Below, piece by piece: positions 12,075 through 25,300 of a DNA stretch of 64,000 bases (position 1 is the stretch's first letter; the number at the start of each line of letters is the position of its first letter). The stretch is from Brachypodium distachyon (taxonomy: Eukaryota; Streptophyta; Magnoliopsida; Poales; Poaceae). The stretch is from positions 71,064,355 to 71,128,354 of the forward strand of contig NC_016131.3 of NCBI RefSeq assembly GCF_000005505.3, given 5' to 3'. The notes beneath the pieces were generated by a model. That model was not told the DNA's origin. It saw only the letters and a list, made by a program, of their open reading frames with translations, and made no database searches. The position numbers and the translations under genes are program-made.

Positions 12075-15000
12075 TTGGTTTGTCAGCTTAAAGCATAAGA
12101 GTAGTTACAATCTCAATCTATGTTTATGTATGAAAATTACCGGTAAGAAACACAGCTAAAGAAATACAAAGAGATAAGTAATATTTTTCAGGTAGAACAA
12201 AATATAATGCATTCTCACAATCAATTAGCCAAACAACATATGATCTTATTTTACAAGAAAAAAGACAACTCCCCTTATGTCAGTTGTGCAAAGATGAAAA
12301 TATATAGTGCTCTGTGATACTGAAAAAATAAAATAGCTACATTTGATCTTATGAATGGTAACAATAACGAATTCAAAAGAACCTTAGAACGCTAAAATTT
12401 AGCTTCCAAGAAAGAAGTATTATGGAAGCAGGTAATCTACACATGAGTGAGCCTCTCCTAACCGTGTTAGCGAATCAGAAAATATGACTATAAATATTTG
12501 TACAAACTGCATCCGAAGCAAAGCATCACCAAACGCAAGGGACATGACTTGGAGGTTGCAGGGTATTTCAACAAACACATGATCCGCATAAACAACATGG
12601 ACCTGGTAGCAGTCAGCCAAGTAGGTAACGGAGTCGATACACAAGTTGCCGTGCACGGTGTAGTGGTTTCCATCTTGACTGCCACGAACACCACCACTGC
12701 AGTACAGCCACGGGTGGCACAGCTTCACCAAGTCATAGGCTCATAGCAACAAAGACCCAGGGGAAACTCTGCATCTATGACAAAGAAGACAAAGAAGAAG
12801 CACAGGCAACCAAACCACATTGACACATCTCATTGTGATTCTCCAAATCAGGGGTGCACAAAACTATAAAATGGAATCTATCATCAATTTCTTGTAAGAA
12901 TATTCACATAATCATGGAAACTGAAGATAGATGATTTCTCTTGTACTGAAGCTGCAGTAAGAAATATTTCAGAAGATCGTAGAGGCACATAATTTCAGTC
13001 AACTACTTGTACTGAAATTAAGCAAACAAGTGAAATCTGCAAAAGCGAAACCCGCCACTATAGAAAGATGTGTTATTATGTAAAGAGGATGCAAGCAGGT
13101 CTGGCCATTTAGTTCAGAAAAGAATAGATGTGTTATTAAGTATTAATTCCTAATTATAAAATGGAGACGTGGGAGAACATTTTCTAAGGCTAACCTTAGT
13201 GGAGCAGCACTGATTCACCTGACTTGTTAGATAAGATAACCATTTCTGCAGCTTAAATGTTTTCAATAGCAAAGCACCTCCTTTTAACTGGATCGTTTTC
13301 CAGAAATACAAAACCATGACATGATCTCAACAAAAAAGTTTGCAATGATGAGGTAAAATAAATAGAACAACCGAAGAATGACTATTCTTAAGAGATTATT
13401 AACCTTCTAAATTACTCCTAGGTGTCTAGCTTAAGAAGGTTGAACTCCAGTTCAACAGTTGGAATGTTCCGTGGCAGAGCTCGCCACTGGTCGGATGATG
13501 TCCTCACTCAAATCCAACCATACAATTTTAGAAAAAGAAAATTTCTTTGAAGAAGGGCAACATCTAGTAGCAGCCATCTAGTCATATTTTATTTTCTCCA
13601 AGTTCTTTTATTAAGTAAAAAGAACATAGCCAACCTGAGTTTTAAACCTTGATAAAAAGAACAGAGCCAATCAGCTAAATTGGCCTTCGGGGCAACATGA
13701 ATCTACACCTTCAATATTCGCACGCGTCTCTTTGTTACTAATTATCCATAAAAAGCAAGCTAAATATACAGACTTGACAAAATTTATTTGATTTCCTAGA
13801 AAGTTCGGACTGACTTCTGAAGAAGAGATTTCACAACGTCCAATTCTACCAATCCAAATTCTACAATTGAATTGTTAAATGGAGCTAATTCTATTATCTG
13901 TGGCCCTTTAGAAATAACAAGCTAAACAGGAAAGAACGGCAAAACAGTGCATTGGTTGAAATGACTCCACATGCCCCAAGCCTGAATCATTCAGCTCAGG
14001 GAAGCAAAAATTAAGCATCACGGGTGCTAAATCCCACAGTTCAGAGTAACTATACGAATAAGATGCAAGCACAACGTACTCACCTCTTCAAGCACCAATC
14101 CTGCACCAACTACTCCACAACTGAAAATCAACAGAAAAGAGATTTTAAAAAAAGAAGCAAAATAAATTGGAACCAAATCTAAGATGGGGATGCTGGTAAC
14201 ATCGATGGATAGAGGATTGAAACGTAAATATTCACTTAAACATAATAATCAACAAATGGTAGCTTAAAACTATTTGGCGTTGGCATTAACACAAACATGT
14301 GTTGGGCAACATACACACGGTGTTGGGTAGAATACATGAAATTAACTCATTTGAATCAATGGGAAAATGGCACATCAAAGCATTACTGAAGCAAGAGTAT
14401 TGACCAGCAGTGAGGCAACAAGATCAAACTCTCAGTTTCTCCCTTTTTTTTTGCCATAGTCTGAAAATAAGGCAGCATTCTGAATTTTTTATGATAGAAG
14501 CAAGATGGCAAATATGAATGTATCGATCCACAAACGTTGTGGATTAGCATATGGCCCTGGAAACAATCTGCCACAAAAGCTATATATGTGCCATGCAGCT
14601 CAATGATTTTTCAGACAAAAATCTAAAAGGCAAAGAACATATTAGATGACAGGTTTAATAACAAAGCAGACCTTTGATGCGGCAAAGAAGGATGAAGATC
14701 ATTCATAGGTCCAGAATGGAAAAGAGGGTTAACTAATTCACGGGTAAAAAGTTATGAACTATATCAGCTATGGGGCAGAGGTTTTTTTTCCCCCCTATGG
14801 AACTGCAGCTAGCCGATTGATGTCAACATTGTATGGCAAGAGTCTTTATAGTCTGATCACATGCTGTTTGGACAGCAAAATACATCAGGGTTGCACCATC
14901 CTGTATGACCAAAATTGAACCGTTGGTTGATGGACTTAACAAAAAAAATATTTACAAAGGACGTGAGGAATCTATAAGCTCAACCCACTGCAACAATGCC

Positions 15001-15668
15001 TGTCGAAGGCAATATACCTTAACATAAATAAAACAGCCGATGAGGAGTACAAAGAATAAAACTGAAAACATGCAATAATCACTTAGCATCGGAAAACATC
15101 CATAGAATATGGTATATCAAGCTGTTTTGAAGGTAATCATTTTTTCCCCAAACGATCCATAGGATCGGATTACCGAGAAACACCTTTATTTAATTATTCC
15201 AAGTGTCAATGAAATATCAGATGTTATGTTGCAAGGGAAAAGATCTGTATTCCCTCTTATGACCATTGCCCAAATTCGAATTTGTATTAAAATTTAAAAG
15301 CAAAATGCCATTGGAGTTTCTCACACCTTAAATTTCCAAAGCTATACCCTGACATGTACCAGTGGCACAAAGTAATAAGCATCAGCATGCACAATGTGAG
15401 AACACGAAGAAACTTCCATTCTACTTTTGGTTGTTAAGCTAACAACCTGATCCCATGGAACCAAAAATTTCCTAACACTTGATGGCACTCACTTGTTAGA
15501 TAATGTTATTTCCAAGCAATTTGTGAAGAGATAATTGGTACAAGCACGTGAGAAGAAACAATTGATTGATTACCTCACGGTTTGCATACATCATTGTTGC
15601 TCTCCACTCCATTTACATGAGCAACAGCACAACACCCTGCAGAATACAACTCTGCCAAGCACCCATAC
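12075..15668. other. AT-rich low-copy stretch, no recognised gene
   Basis: Intron-like or intergenic sequence. A minus-strand open frame at 12731-12420 translates to a cysteine-containing peptide without a family I recognise. Short poly(A)/poly(T) runs are frequent. I found no tRNA, inverted terminus or coding block that I could support. Confidence 0.4.
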
Positions 15669-15743
15669 CAGGATTCAGGTCTCTGTGTATTATCCCATGA
15701 GCATGTAGACATTCCATTGCATGAGCTATATTGAGTGCACAGC
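15669..15743 (-). pseudogene. Single exon-like remnant of a Raf-like protein kinase
   Basis: A 75-nt block bounded by AG before 15743 and GT after 15669 on the minus strand translates to a kinase subdomain VIb stretch ending AMECLHAHGIIHRDLNP. Plant Raf-like (ATN1/HT1-type) kinases carry almost the same sequence, with HRDLKP. The lysine of HRDLKP is replaced by asparagine. I could not find the ATP-binding loop, the DFG block or other exons nearby. It is therefore most likely a fragment left by an old gene or a captured exon. Confidence 0.5.
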
Positions 15744-17648
15744 CTATTGCAAGGATGCAAAGAAACATAGGTGGACTATCTGTTTCATATGTCTAGATAG
15801 AAATGTTCTTTGTTCATTTCAATAGGGAGGATGTGAAAATGAGGTATATGTACCTTCAGAAAGTACGAAGTCGTTCCCGTAAACATTAATTCCAAGGAAT
15901 ATCATATGAGGGAAAGTTGTTGAACAAATATTAGAAAAAAGAAGAAAAGGGGGGAGCAGAGTAATGGGACAAGCAATACAAGCAACACCGAGGCCTAGAC
16001 AGAGGAATGCAGAGAGGATGAATTTGCAATTTATACCTATGCCCCCAAAGCAGCCATCAAGATCTAACTGGTTTGTGAAGATCACCCTGCAGGTAAGAAA
16101 GCAAGTCACAATTAGAACACCATACTAAAATGAAGAACCGCTGTTCCCCCACTTTGCTGCTCCCAGTTTTGTGTCCTCGTATAAATGGTAAACAAATCAC
16201 CAAATCAGAGTTGCAATTCTGAAAATATGATATAGCTGCACAGCTTTGAACCATTAGAGAACTATATGCATTTGTACATATACTGTACGCTGAATCAGGT
16301 ATTCAGAGGTGACCTGACATTGTTAATAAAAAAGATGGCAACAAATAGAAGCTAACGAATATTACCCTAAATTCTGCTGCCATATATTCCATGACTATCA
16401 TCCAAACAGAACTAAAACTTAAAAATTTGAAGTACTAAAATGTATATACAAAACCAGAAGTTTTATGGTTACCACTGCACAACAATGTTGCAAGGATAAA
16501 AAGGAATAAATGATTTATGTATCACTCAAGGTCTTAGTTTTCCAAACATACACACCTCAAACTCTTATCTATTCTTAATAAAGAACCAGCAGCATCTGTC
16601 ACTTAAAAATAGCAAGAGTATCGGGATACGGGGATAGGTGTACACAAACTGAAACCAAAATAAATTGAAACGTACATACTTGTTCACATGTGGTTTGGCA
16701 AAGAAACAAATTGAGCAGCTTAAAGATTAAACCAAGTTAGGGAAATAAGAAACAATGACCAAGAATTATGTACATGAAGAACGAGTGGCACTCTAGATAG
16801 AACATTACTGAACAGTGCAATCTTTCACCGAAATTAGTACAAAAAATGCTCTTCCAAAAGTTACAGTATGCAGAGTTTCAGATGCAATAGCAAAAAAAAA
16901 TGAAAATACACGTGCCTCATAAAAATAAACAAGGGTTACTGGATCAAGTACCCATTCATTCGCTGGCGGATATTTAGTACTGTACATGCGTGGGAAAAAG
17001 GAAAAAAGCTACAGGTCCTGAACAGGATCAATAGCACTTGAAGAATTTTTCTGTAAGCTCAAGTAAAACAACCCCTTCACATAGAAAGAGCAAAACAAAG
17101 AGGCGTGCGACGTATACAATCATGTACTGCGAGTGCTTGTACATGCCAGAACAACACGAAATACCAGTATGCCACCTCTTAATTAATACTTTGATAGTTT
17201 GGTGGTATAATGATCATTTTTTTCTCGAAAACACCGAACACTGCGTCATTTTCATTAAGACGCGAGAAGCGCAAGTACAGCCAACAAGTCGGAACAAAGC
17301 GGAAACAAGAAAATGAGAACGAAAAGGAGCAAGTATAGAGCAACACATTTTCTAATGATACTCACAATTCCATAGAGCAATCTGTGGTTATAGGGTACAT
17401 CAGGAGCCAGAAATAAATTAAGTGAGAAAACCGGAGGTGAGAGCCTACAACCAACCTTGTGCAGAGCAATGATTCTTCTAGATCTTGCGGCATTTCTTGG
17501 CATATGGGGATCACCTGGGATTCAAACACCAACCTGCCTCCTTTTGGCATACCTACTAGATGACCTGTACATTGCTTTGTCAATTCCTTGGTTGCAGGTA
17601 AAATAAAGGTGTACCGTGCATAATTAAATAAACAAGTCATTTGTTTCA
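15744..17648. other. AT-rich low-copy stretch, no recognised gene
   Basis: Intron/intergenic-like sequence. Around 17218-17330 a TTTTTTTCTCGAAAACACC start followed by a CATTTTCATTAAGACG block resembles the reversed 3' tail of a grass non-LTR retroposon. A GTTTGAATCCC motif on the minus strand at about 17518 resembles an RNA polymerase III B box. Neither is complete enough to name. Confidence 0.3.
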
Positions 17649-17761
17649 CTCCCTCTGTTCGATAATTCCTGTCTCAAATTTGATAAAAAATGGACGTATC
17701 TATTTCTAAAAAGTGTCTAGATACATGTAATATTTCGACAAGAATTATGAAACGGAGGGAG
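17649..17761. mobile_element. Stowaway MITE
   Basis: Begins CTCCCTCTGTTCG and ends with the inverted match ACGGAGGGAG. A TA follows on the right (17762-17763) and a CA stands on the left where TA is expected. Length 113 bp, non-coding. Confidence 0.8.
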
Positions 17762-18369
17762 TACAAATGATGACCGATTTTGAAAAGGTAGATATCCTTA
17801 TAGGCCAGGGTAACACACGCTTGATAGCAAGGAAAGTGTTAGCTTGCCCTTAGTTGGTCCCTAGAGGAAACCCATTTGTGTAGGTATCGATGTCTCCCAA
17901 CGAGCGACACAAGATACAAAGAGGCCGCATAATTCAAAATTGGAATAAGAACACGGCGCATCTGAAAAAGGGGCAGGTTTGCTCTGCTCGGAACATACCT
18001 TGCTCCAGAATAAGATTCATAAAAAAAGACATTTACTGCCTTGCATATCTTGCCTTTGGATTTACAATCCCTTTAATCATGTGTGAGAGAACAACCAAAT
18101 AGTGCTCATTGGGCCTGAATGCTTTACTTCATGTGTAAGACACGTCAAATACTACAAGATTTATTGTACTGACAAATCACACGAACAATTGTACCTGCGG
18201 AGGCGCTCGATAGAGTCCTTGTTATTCAGATCACACATAATTGAGTAGCTGTCAAAATTGAGCTCCATATTAACTCATGTCCAGTGCAACGCCTCTATTC
18301 ACAGTGCATGGTGAATATAGATGTAAGTGAAGATAGCTTCCAGGATCAATCAGCAGTTATAGGACATAC
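17762..18369. other. Non-coding stretch downstream of the SRP19-like exons
   Basis: No repeat terminus seen. On the minus strand a 77-base exon-like block at 18267-18191 starts with ATG, reads NFDSYSIMCDLNNKD and ends at a GT. I do not recognise it. The C-terminal exon of SRP19 was looked for here and not found. Confidence 0.3.
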
Positions 18370-18750
18370 TTGTTCTAATTGCAGGATTGACTGGGGATCC
18401 GTCTTCATTCTTGAGCTGCACCCTCACCCTCACCCTCCCCCTCTGAAAGAAATCTCGCGGATACGCCTTATCCTGCTGAATATACACCATAAGCAGTCCA
18501 AATATCAAAACCTAGAAAAATCTAAGGAAGAGCGAAGGGAACTGGCAGTCTCGAACTACAAAATTTCAACAAAAAGAAGGGGGAAAATATGGGTACCTCA
18601 ATCTTGCAAGGGATCTTGAGGTAGGCGCAGCTGTCCAAGATCTCGTTGCAGGTTGGATCGGCGCAACCGTTGGCGGCAGCCTCGACGACAGTCTTCTTGG
18701 AGTTGAGGTACACCGGGTAGATGATGTTCACTTCTTGATGCTGCTCCCGC
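18370..18750 (-). pseudogene. SRP19: SRP19-like gene (19-kDa signal recognition particle protein), partial
   Basis: SRP19 binds the 7S RNA of the signal recognition particle and helps SRP54 load. Two exons are clear. The first (about 18750-18597) gives IIYPVYLNSKKTV and then ADPTC...YLKIPCKIE. The second (18475-18370) gives DKAYPRDFF and VQLKNEDGSPVNPAIRT. The order and intron phases match plant SRP19. Compared with the family, the GRRI-containing segment after SKKTV is shortened and replaced by VEAAANG. A leucine before DKAYP is glutamine. VRV is repeated in RVRVRVQLK. The lysine-rich C-terminal exon (KKQLM...) is not found downstream. I think it is a truncated, diverged copy; a functional gene with a distant last exon is less likely. 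Confidence 0.7.
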
Positions 18751-19773
18751 CGAGCAACATCCAGTACCAAAATAAGAGAGATTAAAGTACTAATGGATGG
18801 GGAAAACACGTCGCCGCCTTCGCTGCCTCCGACGGCGACCCTCCCTCCGCAGCGGGCTCCCTCCCTCACCGGGGCGCCTGCGATCTGGTAGGAGGAGGCC
18901 GGAGAGGAGGACAACGGCGGTGGTTGGCGCGCACGGCTGCGAAGCGGCAGCGTGTGGCTGTAGATGCGGGTGGCGCGGCTGTAGATGGGGGTGGGGAAGA
19001 GGATGCGGCGCCGTGGCGGCGGCGGATGACTCGGGAGAGGCTTGGAAGCTACAGACTGAGTCGAGTGACCTGTTTTTGTCAAATGATCCCGAATTGCAAG
19101 AGAACCTACAAGTCCTGTTATCGTTCTTAATTCGATAGCCACGGGACAGCCGTTTTGTCGTCTCTCAGCCTTTCTTATACCTGCACTGACCTCAACGGTA
19201 TCCAACCAGCTAAAAATATCTATACCCATTAGCTCATCACGCAACAGTTCTCTTGGGTTGACTGAACCTACCTATCCGAAATCAGCGACCAGGGACAGAG
19301 AGCAAGAACCCACCGCTAACCCACAACCGCCGGACACGTGAGAGCAAGACAAAACGACGGGTCCCACAGGGACGCGAGGAAAGTAGCAGCCCAACCCCCC
19401 GACGACACTTTGGTGAACAGTTGTAGGCGACGAGGCACCCTCCATTGTTCGCCCTTTCACTCTCACTTGATGGTTTAAATTGGTAAAAGAATTAGCTTAA
19501 CTCTATATTTCAGTTTTCAACTGAGCTGTTCCAAGTTTTGCCATCTTAGGAAGGACATAATACAAAATTATGTGTGCAGGAAAATCACTTTGCTGCACAT
19601 TTCTTTTTATGCAGACAACCTCCATAGGAATCTGGAATTTTGGAGCTCTGAGCTGTTCCAGGTAAGCAGGTTGAGGCTTGAAAGTTTTACCACCTTACAT
19701 TTTACATTTTACAGGACTCAGAAAAGCAAGTCAGGGCACGGGCTACCTAGCCTATGGAGGCCTATGTAGCTGG
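18751..19773. other. GC-rich upstream region and spacer
   Basis: 18790-19030 is GC-rich with CGCCG/GCGGCG clusters and looks like the 5' region of the SRP19-like gene. On the minus strand the frame is open far upstream but shows no conserved protein. 19031-19773 holds nothing I can name. Confidence 0.35.
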
Positions 19774-19787
19774 TTTTTTTTTGAGAA
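19774..19787 (-). mobile_element. Minimal retroposon-like insertion with 12-bp target duplication
   Basis: Nine T followed by GAGAA, flanked by perfect 12-bp direct repeats CTATGTAGCTGG (19762-19773 and 19788-19799). On the minus strand this is TTCTC followed by poly(A), the bare 3' tail of a LINE/SINE-type element. It fits a target-primed reverse transcription event truncated almost at once. Confidence 0.6.
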
Positions 19788-20638
19788 CTATGTAGCTGGG
19801 TTCATAGGTGGTGGTATTGCTGCAGCTGGTGGCATGTGACGGAAGGGCGCTCCACATTTTCACAGGGCGATCCTCCCCCCTCCCTCCCCGCTGCTCTCTT
19901 CCCGGAGAAGATTGGATCCCCGCCGTTGTAGATCTGGGTTTGAAGGTTAGTCCTGATTCTAAAACCGAGATCTTTTTACTTATTGGCTTTTCTTGATGCT
20001 TGTTATTCCGAAGTTTGATTTCCTGACAACTGAATCAATGTATCCGCAAGAAACACTTGGGTTTTAGTCCCGTACCATTAAACATGCTTCTCATTCTTGT
20101 TTGTTTTCCCAAAAGTTTTGGCTCGGTTGGGTTTTAATATTGATTCAGCGGTCTTGGCATTCTTGCTTGTTTTTCCAAAAAGAAGGTTTCTTCTTGCTGA
20201 ATCCATGCATCAAAAGAAACACTCGTTATAAGCGGCATATCTTCATGAAAGAATGCCAAGGGTCTGAACAAGTGCAGTTGTTGTGAAGCTGGTTCCACGC
20301 AGTCACGAATCTGCAAGAAAATGATAAACATTCAAAAGCATTGGTTCATGAAACTGCAAGAAAAGTAAGGCATTGAGGTTTCTTTTTGATTCGTCCATTC
20401 ATATGCAAGGAATGCTAAGCATATGATGAAGTGACTCCCAGGCTATCTAGCCACCCCACCTTCTCTGCCACACACCTGTCCACATTTTTTTAATTTCTCT
20501 GCCTAATCCGTGACTCCTTCCTCTGCCACCCACGTCCTTACTCCTCTCCCATCTCTCTTGTCTCACGGTGTTTGCTTGGGTGTGCATCTCAGCGAGCAGA
20601 AGAGAAGAGAGGAGGGGAGCAGCAGAGTTGAGCCAGAG

Positions 20639-20796
20639 ATGGAGGCGCTGAGCAACGACCCACTGCCTCCACCCGCCGCCGGCGAAGCCACGTCCGCCTC
20701 CCCGCCCCATGGACGGGGCCGTCGTCCCGGGCTCCTTCGCTGCCGTCCCCGCCGGCCGTGGGCTCAGCCCCGGCTGCCCGGCTTCCCCCGATTTGG
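20639..20796 (+). CDS. Possible first exon of an unknown plant gene, cut off by a retroelement
   Basis: ATG at 20639 follows a purine-rich leader (20594-20638) typical of grass 5' UTRs and opens an alanine/proline-rich frame beginning MEALSNDPLPPP. A GT at about 20797 could be a donor. Beyond about 20835 the sequence turns into AT-rich retroelement-like DNA, so downstream exons are lost or far away. No family recognised; the frame could also be a by-product of GC-rich sequence. Confidence 0.3.
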
Positions 20797-20834
20797 TATT
20801 TTTTTATTTTGGTATTTGTCACGGAACCGGATTA

Positions 20835-23800
20835 ATGTAAACGGATTATCTTAAGCTTAATGGTATAATTGTCCACTTAAGGGCAATTGCACAATCAACC
20901 CAAAAAAAAATTACAATATAAGTATTCGTACTTTCCCAGCAACAAGCAAGGATGTACACATATCCAAACGATACCATATCACAAACATACATAGAGAAGT
21001 AATATTTCAGTTTTAATACAGCGGAGTCAACGTTGTTACAACACAAGACTTCGATACTTACCGAAGCAAACATCAGAGAGTAGCGGCGGAATAAGATACA
21101 ACTTGCCATAAGATGGCTTGAATAAACTCAGCGTGACGCTTAATTGAACACACCACACACAGGGCTCAAGGCCGACGTGGGTAGAATGTCTACTGATTCT
21201 CTTCGTCGTAGAACTCGTCAAGTCAACTCTCCTAAACAACAATGGGGCAAGGGTGAGTACTTAGGATACTCAGCAAGACTTATGCCTACCAGTGTTATTG
21301 TTTAAATAATTAATTAACATCATGTATTAATACAAGAGATTTGACCGAGATGAGTTTTGAGTCAAATAGGTGTACTTTTAGTCGAGGTACATCTACGGTA
21401 AGCACCTACAGCAGTACAATGGTCATCTCCCGGTTCTATTGCAATAAACAATACTGCAACAGGAATATAGGCTATCTCTAAGCATACATTGTTGCTAAAC
21501 AAGTTTTATTCATTTCTTTCGATTTCAAATGTAATCATCATCTAACTGCTCAGGTATAACTCGGCTCCCGCTGGTAGACCTCCTGTTAGCCCTACGTCCA
21601 GCCATCATGCACAACAACACAGACTCACAAGTCACCTCACAAGTTACCTCACCAGTCCACTCGTGTCACCTCAGAATCATGTCATCACCAATCATCTCAT
21701 ATCCATCAAGTCACCAATCCAACTCCAACCAGTCTCGCAACACCCCATTGCCGAGACTACGGACTGACACTCATTCCGTGAATACCTAGATAAGGGGCAT
21801 AACCAAGCATGATCGTAACCGTGGTCACGGCTATTCAAATAGATTTAACCCTGCAGGGGGGTACAACTTTACCCTCACGACTTAGTCACACGGCTAATCG
21901 CCGGCCCAGCAACACACACATGAGTGTTTACCGAGATAACTAAGACAATCCCGTTCCGCCCAACTTGACCTAATGTGGGGAGCCACCCGTAAGAGTCTAA
22001 CCCGGATCACACCCCCTAGGCGATTAGGTGGTATCCGGACCCAAAGGTTGCGTCAGGCCACCCGTAGGTGGGCACGCATGTACCTGTCCTGCGGACTCCT
22101 CGTCCAACTCCAAATCTCAAATCTCAAGTCTCCGTGTTCCAAATCAAAACAAACACCGCAACTGAAACGCCTGTGGCTCCCACGCTAAGACAAGTCAGGA
22201 TACCGCCCATACAATACCGTGAGGTTGTACGCTAGTGGCTTGGATCAACATCGCACGTATCTCGGTCCTTAACTGACCTAAACGGGATAAAGAATCAAAT
22301 GACGGTACCCGCTCATGTCTGATTGATTTTAGTTGCGATTTTTAATTATCCCAAAGTCTCATAGACCATCACACTAACATTCTTCGCCAACCCTGTTCTG
22401 GCCAGAACAGCCTGTACCGTCTGGCCGCTAAGTGAAGCCCATCACAATAGAGGCCCAATCCATTTGTTCTGAACAGAACAGTCAGCGACGTCCGCCAAGT
22501 GAGATCTATCCCAGACTGATCGACTCAGTCGCACTAGTGGCACGCTACCGACCCCACGGTCCGCCGTGCTGGCCCTGACGTCCACTAGTCGACTATCCTC
22601 AAGTGAGACCGCAATCGTATCCCTGGTGACTCATCCACGACCTAACCCCCCAGGATCTCAGTCTCGATGCCCACCAGCTGATACTCCTAGACACCGACAT
22701 AGGATCGTCATCCTAACCCATTGCATAAAGATGATCACAAGTGAAAGTATAAGGATCACAACTAAAAACAGTAAACGTGAATGACTAGGTCAAGTCGGCA
22801 TCGACAGTAACCGAATCAGACACCATGGCATGCCATAGTAAAACAGTAAAAGTGAACGATGGTATTACGCCGGAAACTACTCGATGGCGGTACCGATGCG
22901 TCCACCATGGCATCTCAACAGAAACGGTAAAGTTCATCCCGATCAGGGGTCTTCTTGCTTGCCTGAAAAGTGGCAGGGTAGCGACAGGTTCCTCGTCGTG
23001 AAAGAACTCCTTGTAAGGTCGAGGGTCCTGCTGGTCGTCAACTACTCCGGTTGTCGTGGAACACAAGTAACAATACACATCATACAACCGGGCACGATGG
23101 CCAAAGCAGTAAACATGGCATGCAGGTGTATAAGTATTGAGAACGTCGATCGACAGCTAAAGTAGTATACTCGTCGCGGCTTAGGAGGGGGTTCTCCATT
23201 TTGCTTCGGGTAGGACATTTGGATATTTTGAAAAGTCTCTCAAACCAAAATCACACAATAAGCCAACCTATGCATACATCTAATGGTATTGGGATTGTCC
23301 CAAGCCATATACATGGAATTTGTGGTCTAACTATTTTCTCACCCAATAAACTAATGCTAGAAATAACTACTAAGAGCAATTAAGCATCTAAATACATAAT
23401 ACTAAACATGGCAGCAGCTTATTATAGCTTAGGAAAAACATTTTAATCCTAAGTGAGCTAATCCCATTGGAATTACATTTTTATGAAATACCATATCATT
23501 TCTACACGTTTTACAAGTTGGAAGTGTGCCTTATTAAGCTCATAAAAACCATACATGCTAACTTTTGAACATAACAGTACCGTAATAAGGTACTGAGCAG
23601 TAGTACACCCTAATATAAGTTTTCGAAACAAGTTTCACCATTTTCTCGTTTACAAAATAATTACTAGGGTTTATACAAGCATTTGCACACAATAATTCAC
23701 ATAAATAGTTATACTAACCCAAAACTCCTGAAAACAGTGGGGCTAGGTACAGGGCTCAAAACGAGTTTATCAAAACTGGTTTCACAATTTTTGAAGCTCT

Positions 23801-25300
23801 GGAAAATCCTCTATTAATTAAATAAGCATTTTCCTACTTCCAAAACACTTAGTTCATGTTTTTAATACAAGCACATAAAGTTTATACTAAACATTTTATA
23901 TAATGTTTACTAAAATAAACTATATGAAATTATGAAGCTAATGCCACTGGTTCCACATTTTTAGAAATTTTCTATAAAAAGTTATTAGCTTTTTACTCCA
24001 GGGGCAGATTCACTGTAATTACTGTTTTCCCATTTTCCTAATTTTATAAACACCACAGTGGCTGTCATGTGGGGTCCGCACGTCAGGGTTTTAATATTAA
24101 AGGTGAGGGGCAAATTTCGGGTGTCCTACTGGGCTCTGGCCTGGAACAGGTTTGGGCTTCGGCCCATTTCACTTTTACTCTTTCTTCTTTTATTTCTTTT
24201 CGTTTTTCCTTTTTGTGCTTGGGCCGGGAGCTTGGTGGGCTGGCATGGGACTCGGGCGGGGCCTCGGTCGGGCTGGCTGAGCAAAGCCAGTGGCTGGGCC
24301 GGCACATGGTGCGGCCCACCATGGACGAAGGAAGGGCTGGAATGGCGGCGGCGTTCCGGGCGCGTCCATGCCGGTCGCGGCGCGACGCAGCGTGCGCTGG
24401 GCGCGACCACGCAGTGCGGACCGACGGGGCGGGCTCGCCGGGAAGCGGCAGCGGCGGTCTACGGCTACGCGGGGGAGAAGAAGAGGGGAAAAGGGCGGCT
24501 CACGGGGAGGTGCTTGAGGTAGGCGATCGGCACGCGCGGGACGAAGAAGCAGTCCGTCGAGGGAGACGCGAGGCCGCGACGGAGGCACGTCGGAGTTGGG
24601 GAAGATGGGGAGCGATCCGGTCCGTCGGGAAACAGCAAGGCGAACAGGGGTCCTCACCACGTGCGCGCCGGCACGGTGAGCCCAACGGAGGCAGCGGCTC
24701 GGCGTGTAGTGGGCGGAGGAGGCGGGGCGTCGTGGGGGTCGCGGCGGCGGCGAAAGGCGTCGATGCGGGGGCGTCTCGGGCAGGCGCGGGCTCGGGCGAG
24801 GGCGGCAGGGGCTTCACGAGGCCGGCGCGGCGCTCCTACGCTTGGCTGCAGGGCGAGGGAAGCTCGGACGGGCGGAGCTGGTCGTGGCAGCGCGCGGCCG
24901 GACTTGGAGAAGGATGGAGCGGAGCAGGGAGCTCGGGGCGCGCGCGGCTCGACGAGATGATCTGCCTCACCGGTGCGCGCAGGCACTGCGAGGCTAACGG
25001 AGCCGTCGGAGAGGCGGGGGAGCGACCGGAGGAGGCCCGCGACGGCGGCAATGCGCTGCCAGCGGCGATTCTCATGGCAGGGGCGCTGCAGGACGCGAGG
25101 GAGCGAAGCGAGCACGGGGGCGAGTTCGGGGAGGCGGAGTGGTTCTTTCTCGCACGGTGGCTAGGCCAGGGAGACGCGGGAATGGCGGCCCGGGCGGCGG
25201 CGGTGTGCGGCCTGAGACGGGGAAGACGGGTGCGCGGGCGGCTTAGGGTGCGGGGCGACGCGAGGGCTCGATGCGGGGGCCGGCGAGCGAGAGCGAGCTA
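20835..25300 (-). mobile_element. Probable large LTR of a Ty3/gypsy element, truncated next to the MULE
   Basis: No single gene fits. Read on the minus strand the order is GC-rich block (25300-24200), AT-rich block (24060-23200), then mixed sequence with a CTCAGCAAG/GTACTTAGG segment. This repeats the GC-then-AT organisation of the RIRE3/8-like LTRs, and a short AT-rich part resembles them (GAAACCAGTTTTGA versus CAAAACAGTTTTGA). It is a different family, and neither end could be fixed. The long plus-strand frame at 24069-25526 is Arg/Gly/Ala-rich, crosses into the MULE terminus and is not a real protein. Retroelement identity is inferred from structure only. Confidence 0.4.

Noticed and set aside
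12420..12731. Minus-strand 103-codon frame with cysteines
   Set aside because: No family recognised, no supporting splice structure or neighbours; not reported as a gene.
17362..17649. Possible SINE with polymerase III B box
   Set aside because: Only a GTTTGAATCCC-like motif; no A box at the right distance, no tail and no target duplication found.
18522..19244. 240-codon minus-strand frame read as one protein
   Set aside because: Only the SRP19-like exon part is conserved; the upstream part is GC-rich leader and the end reads into an intron.
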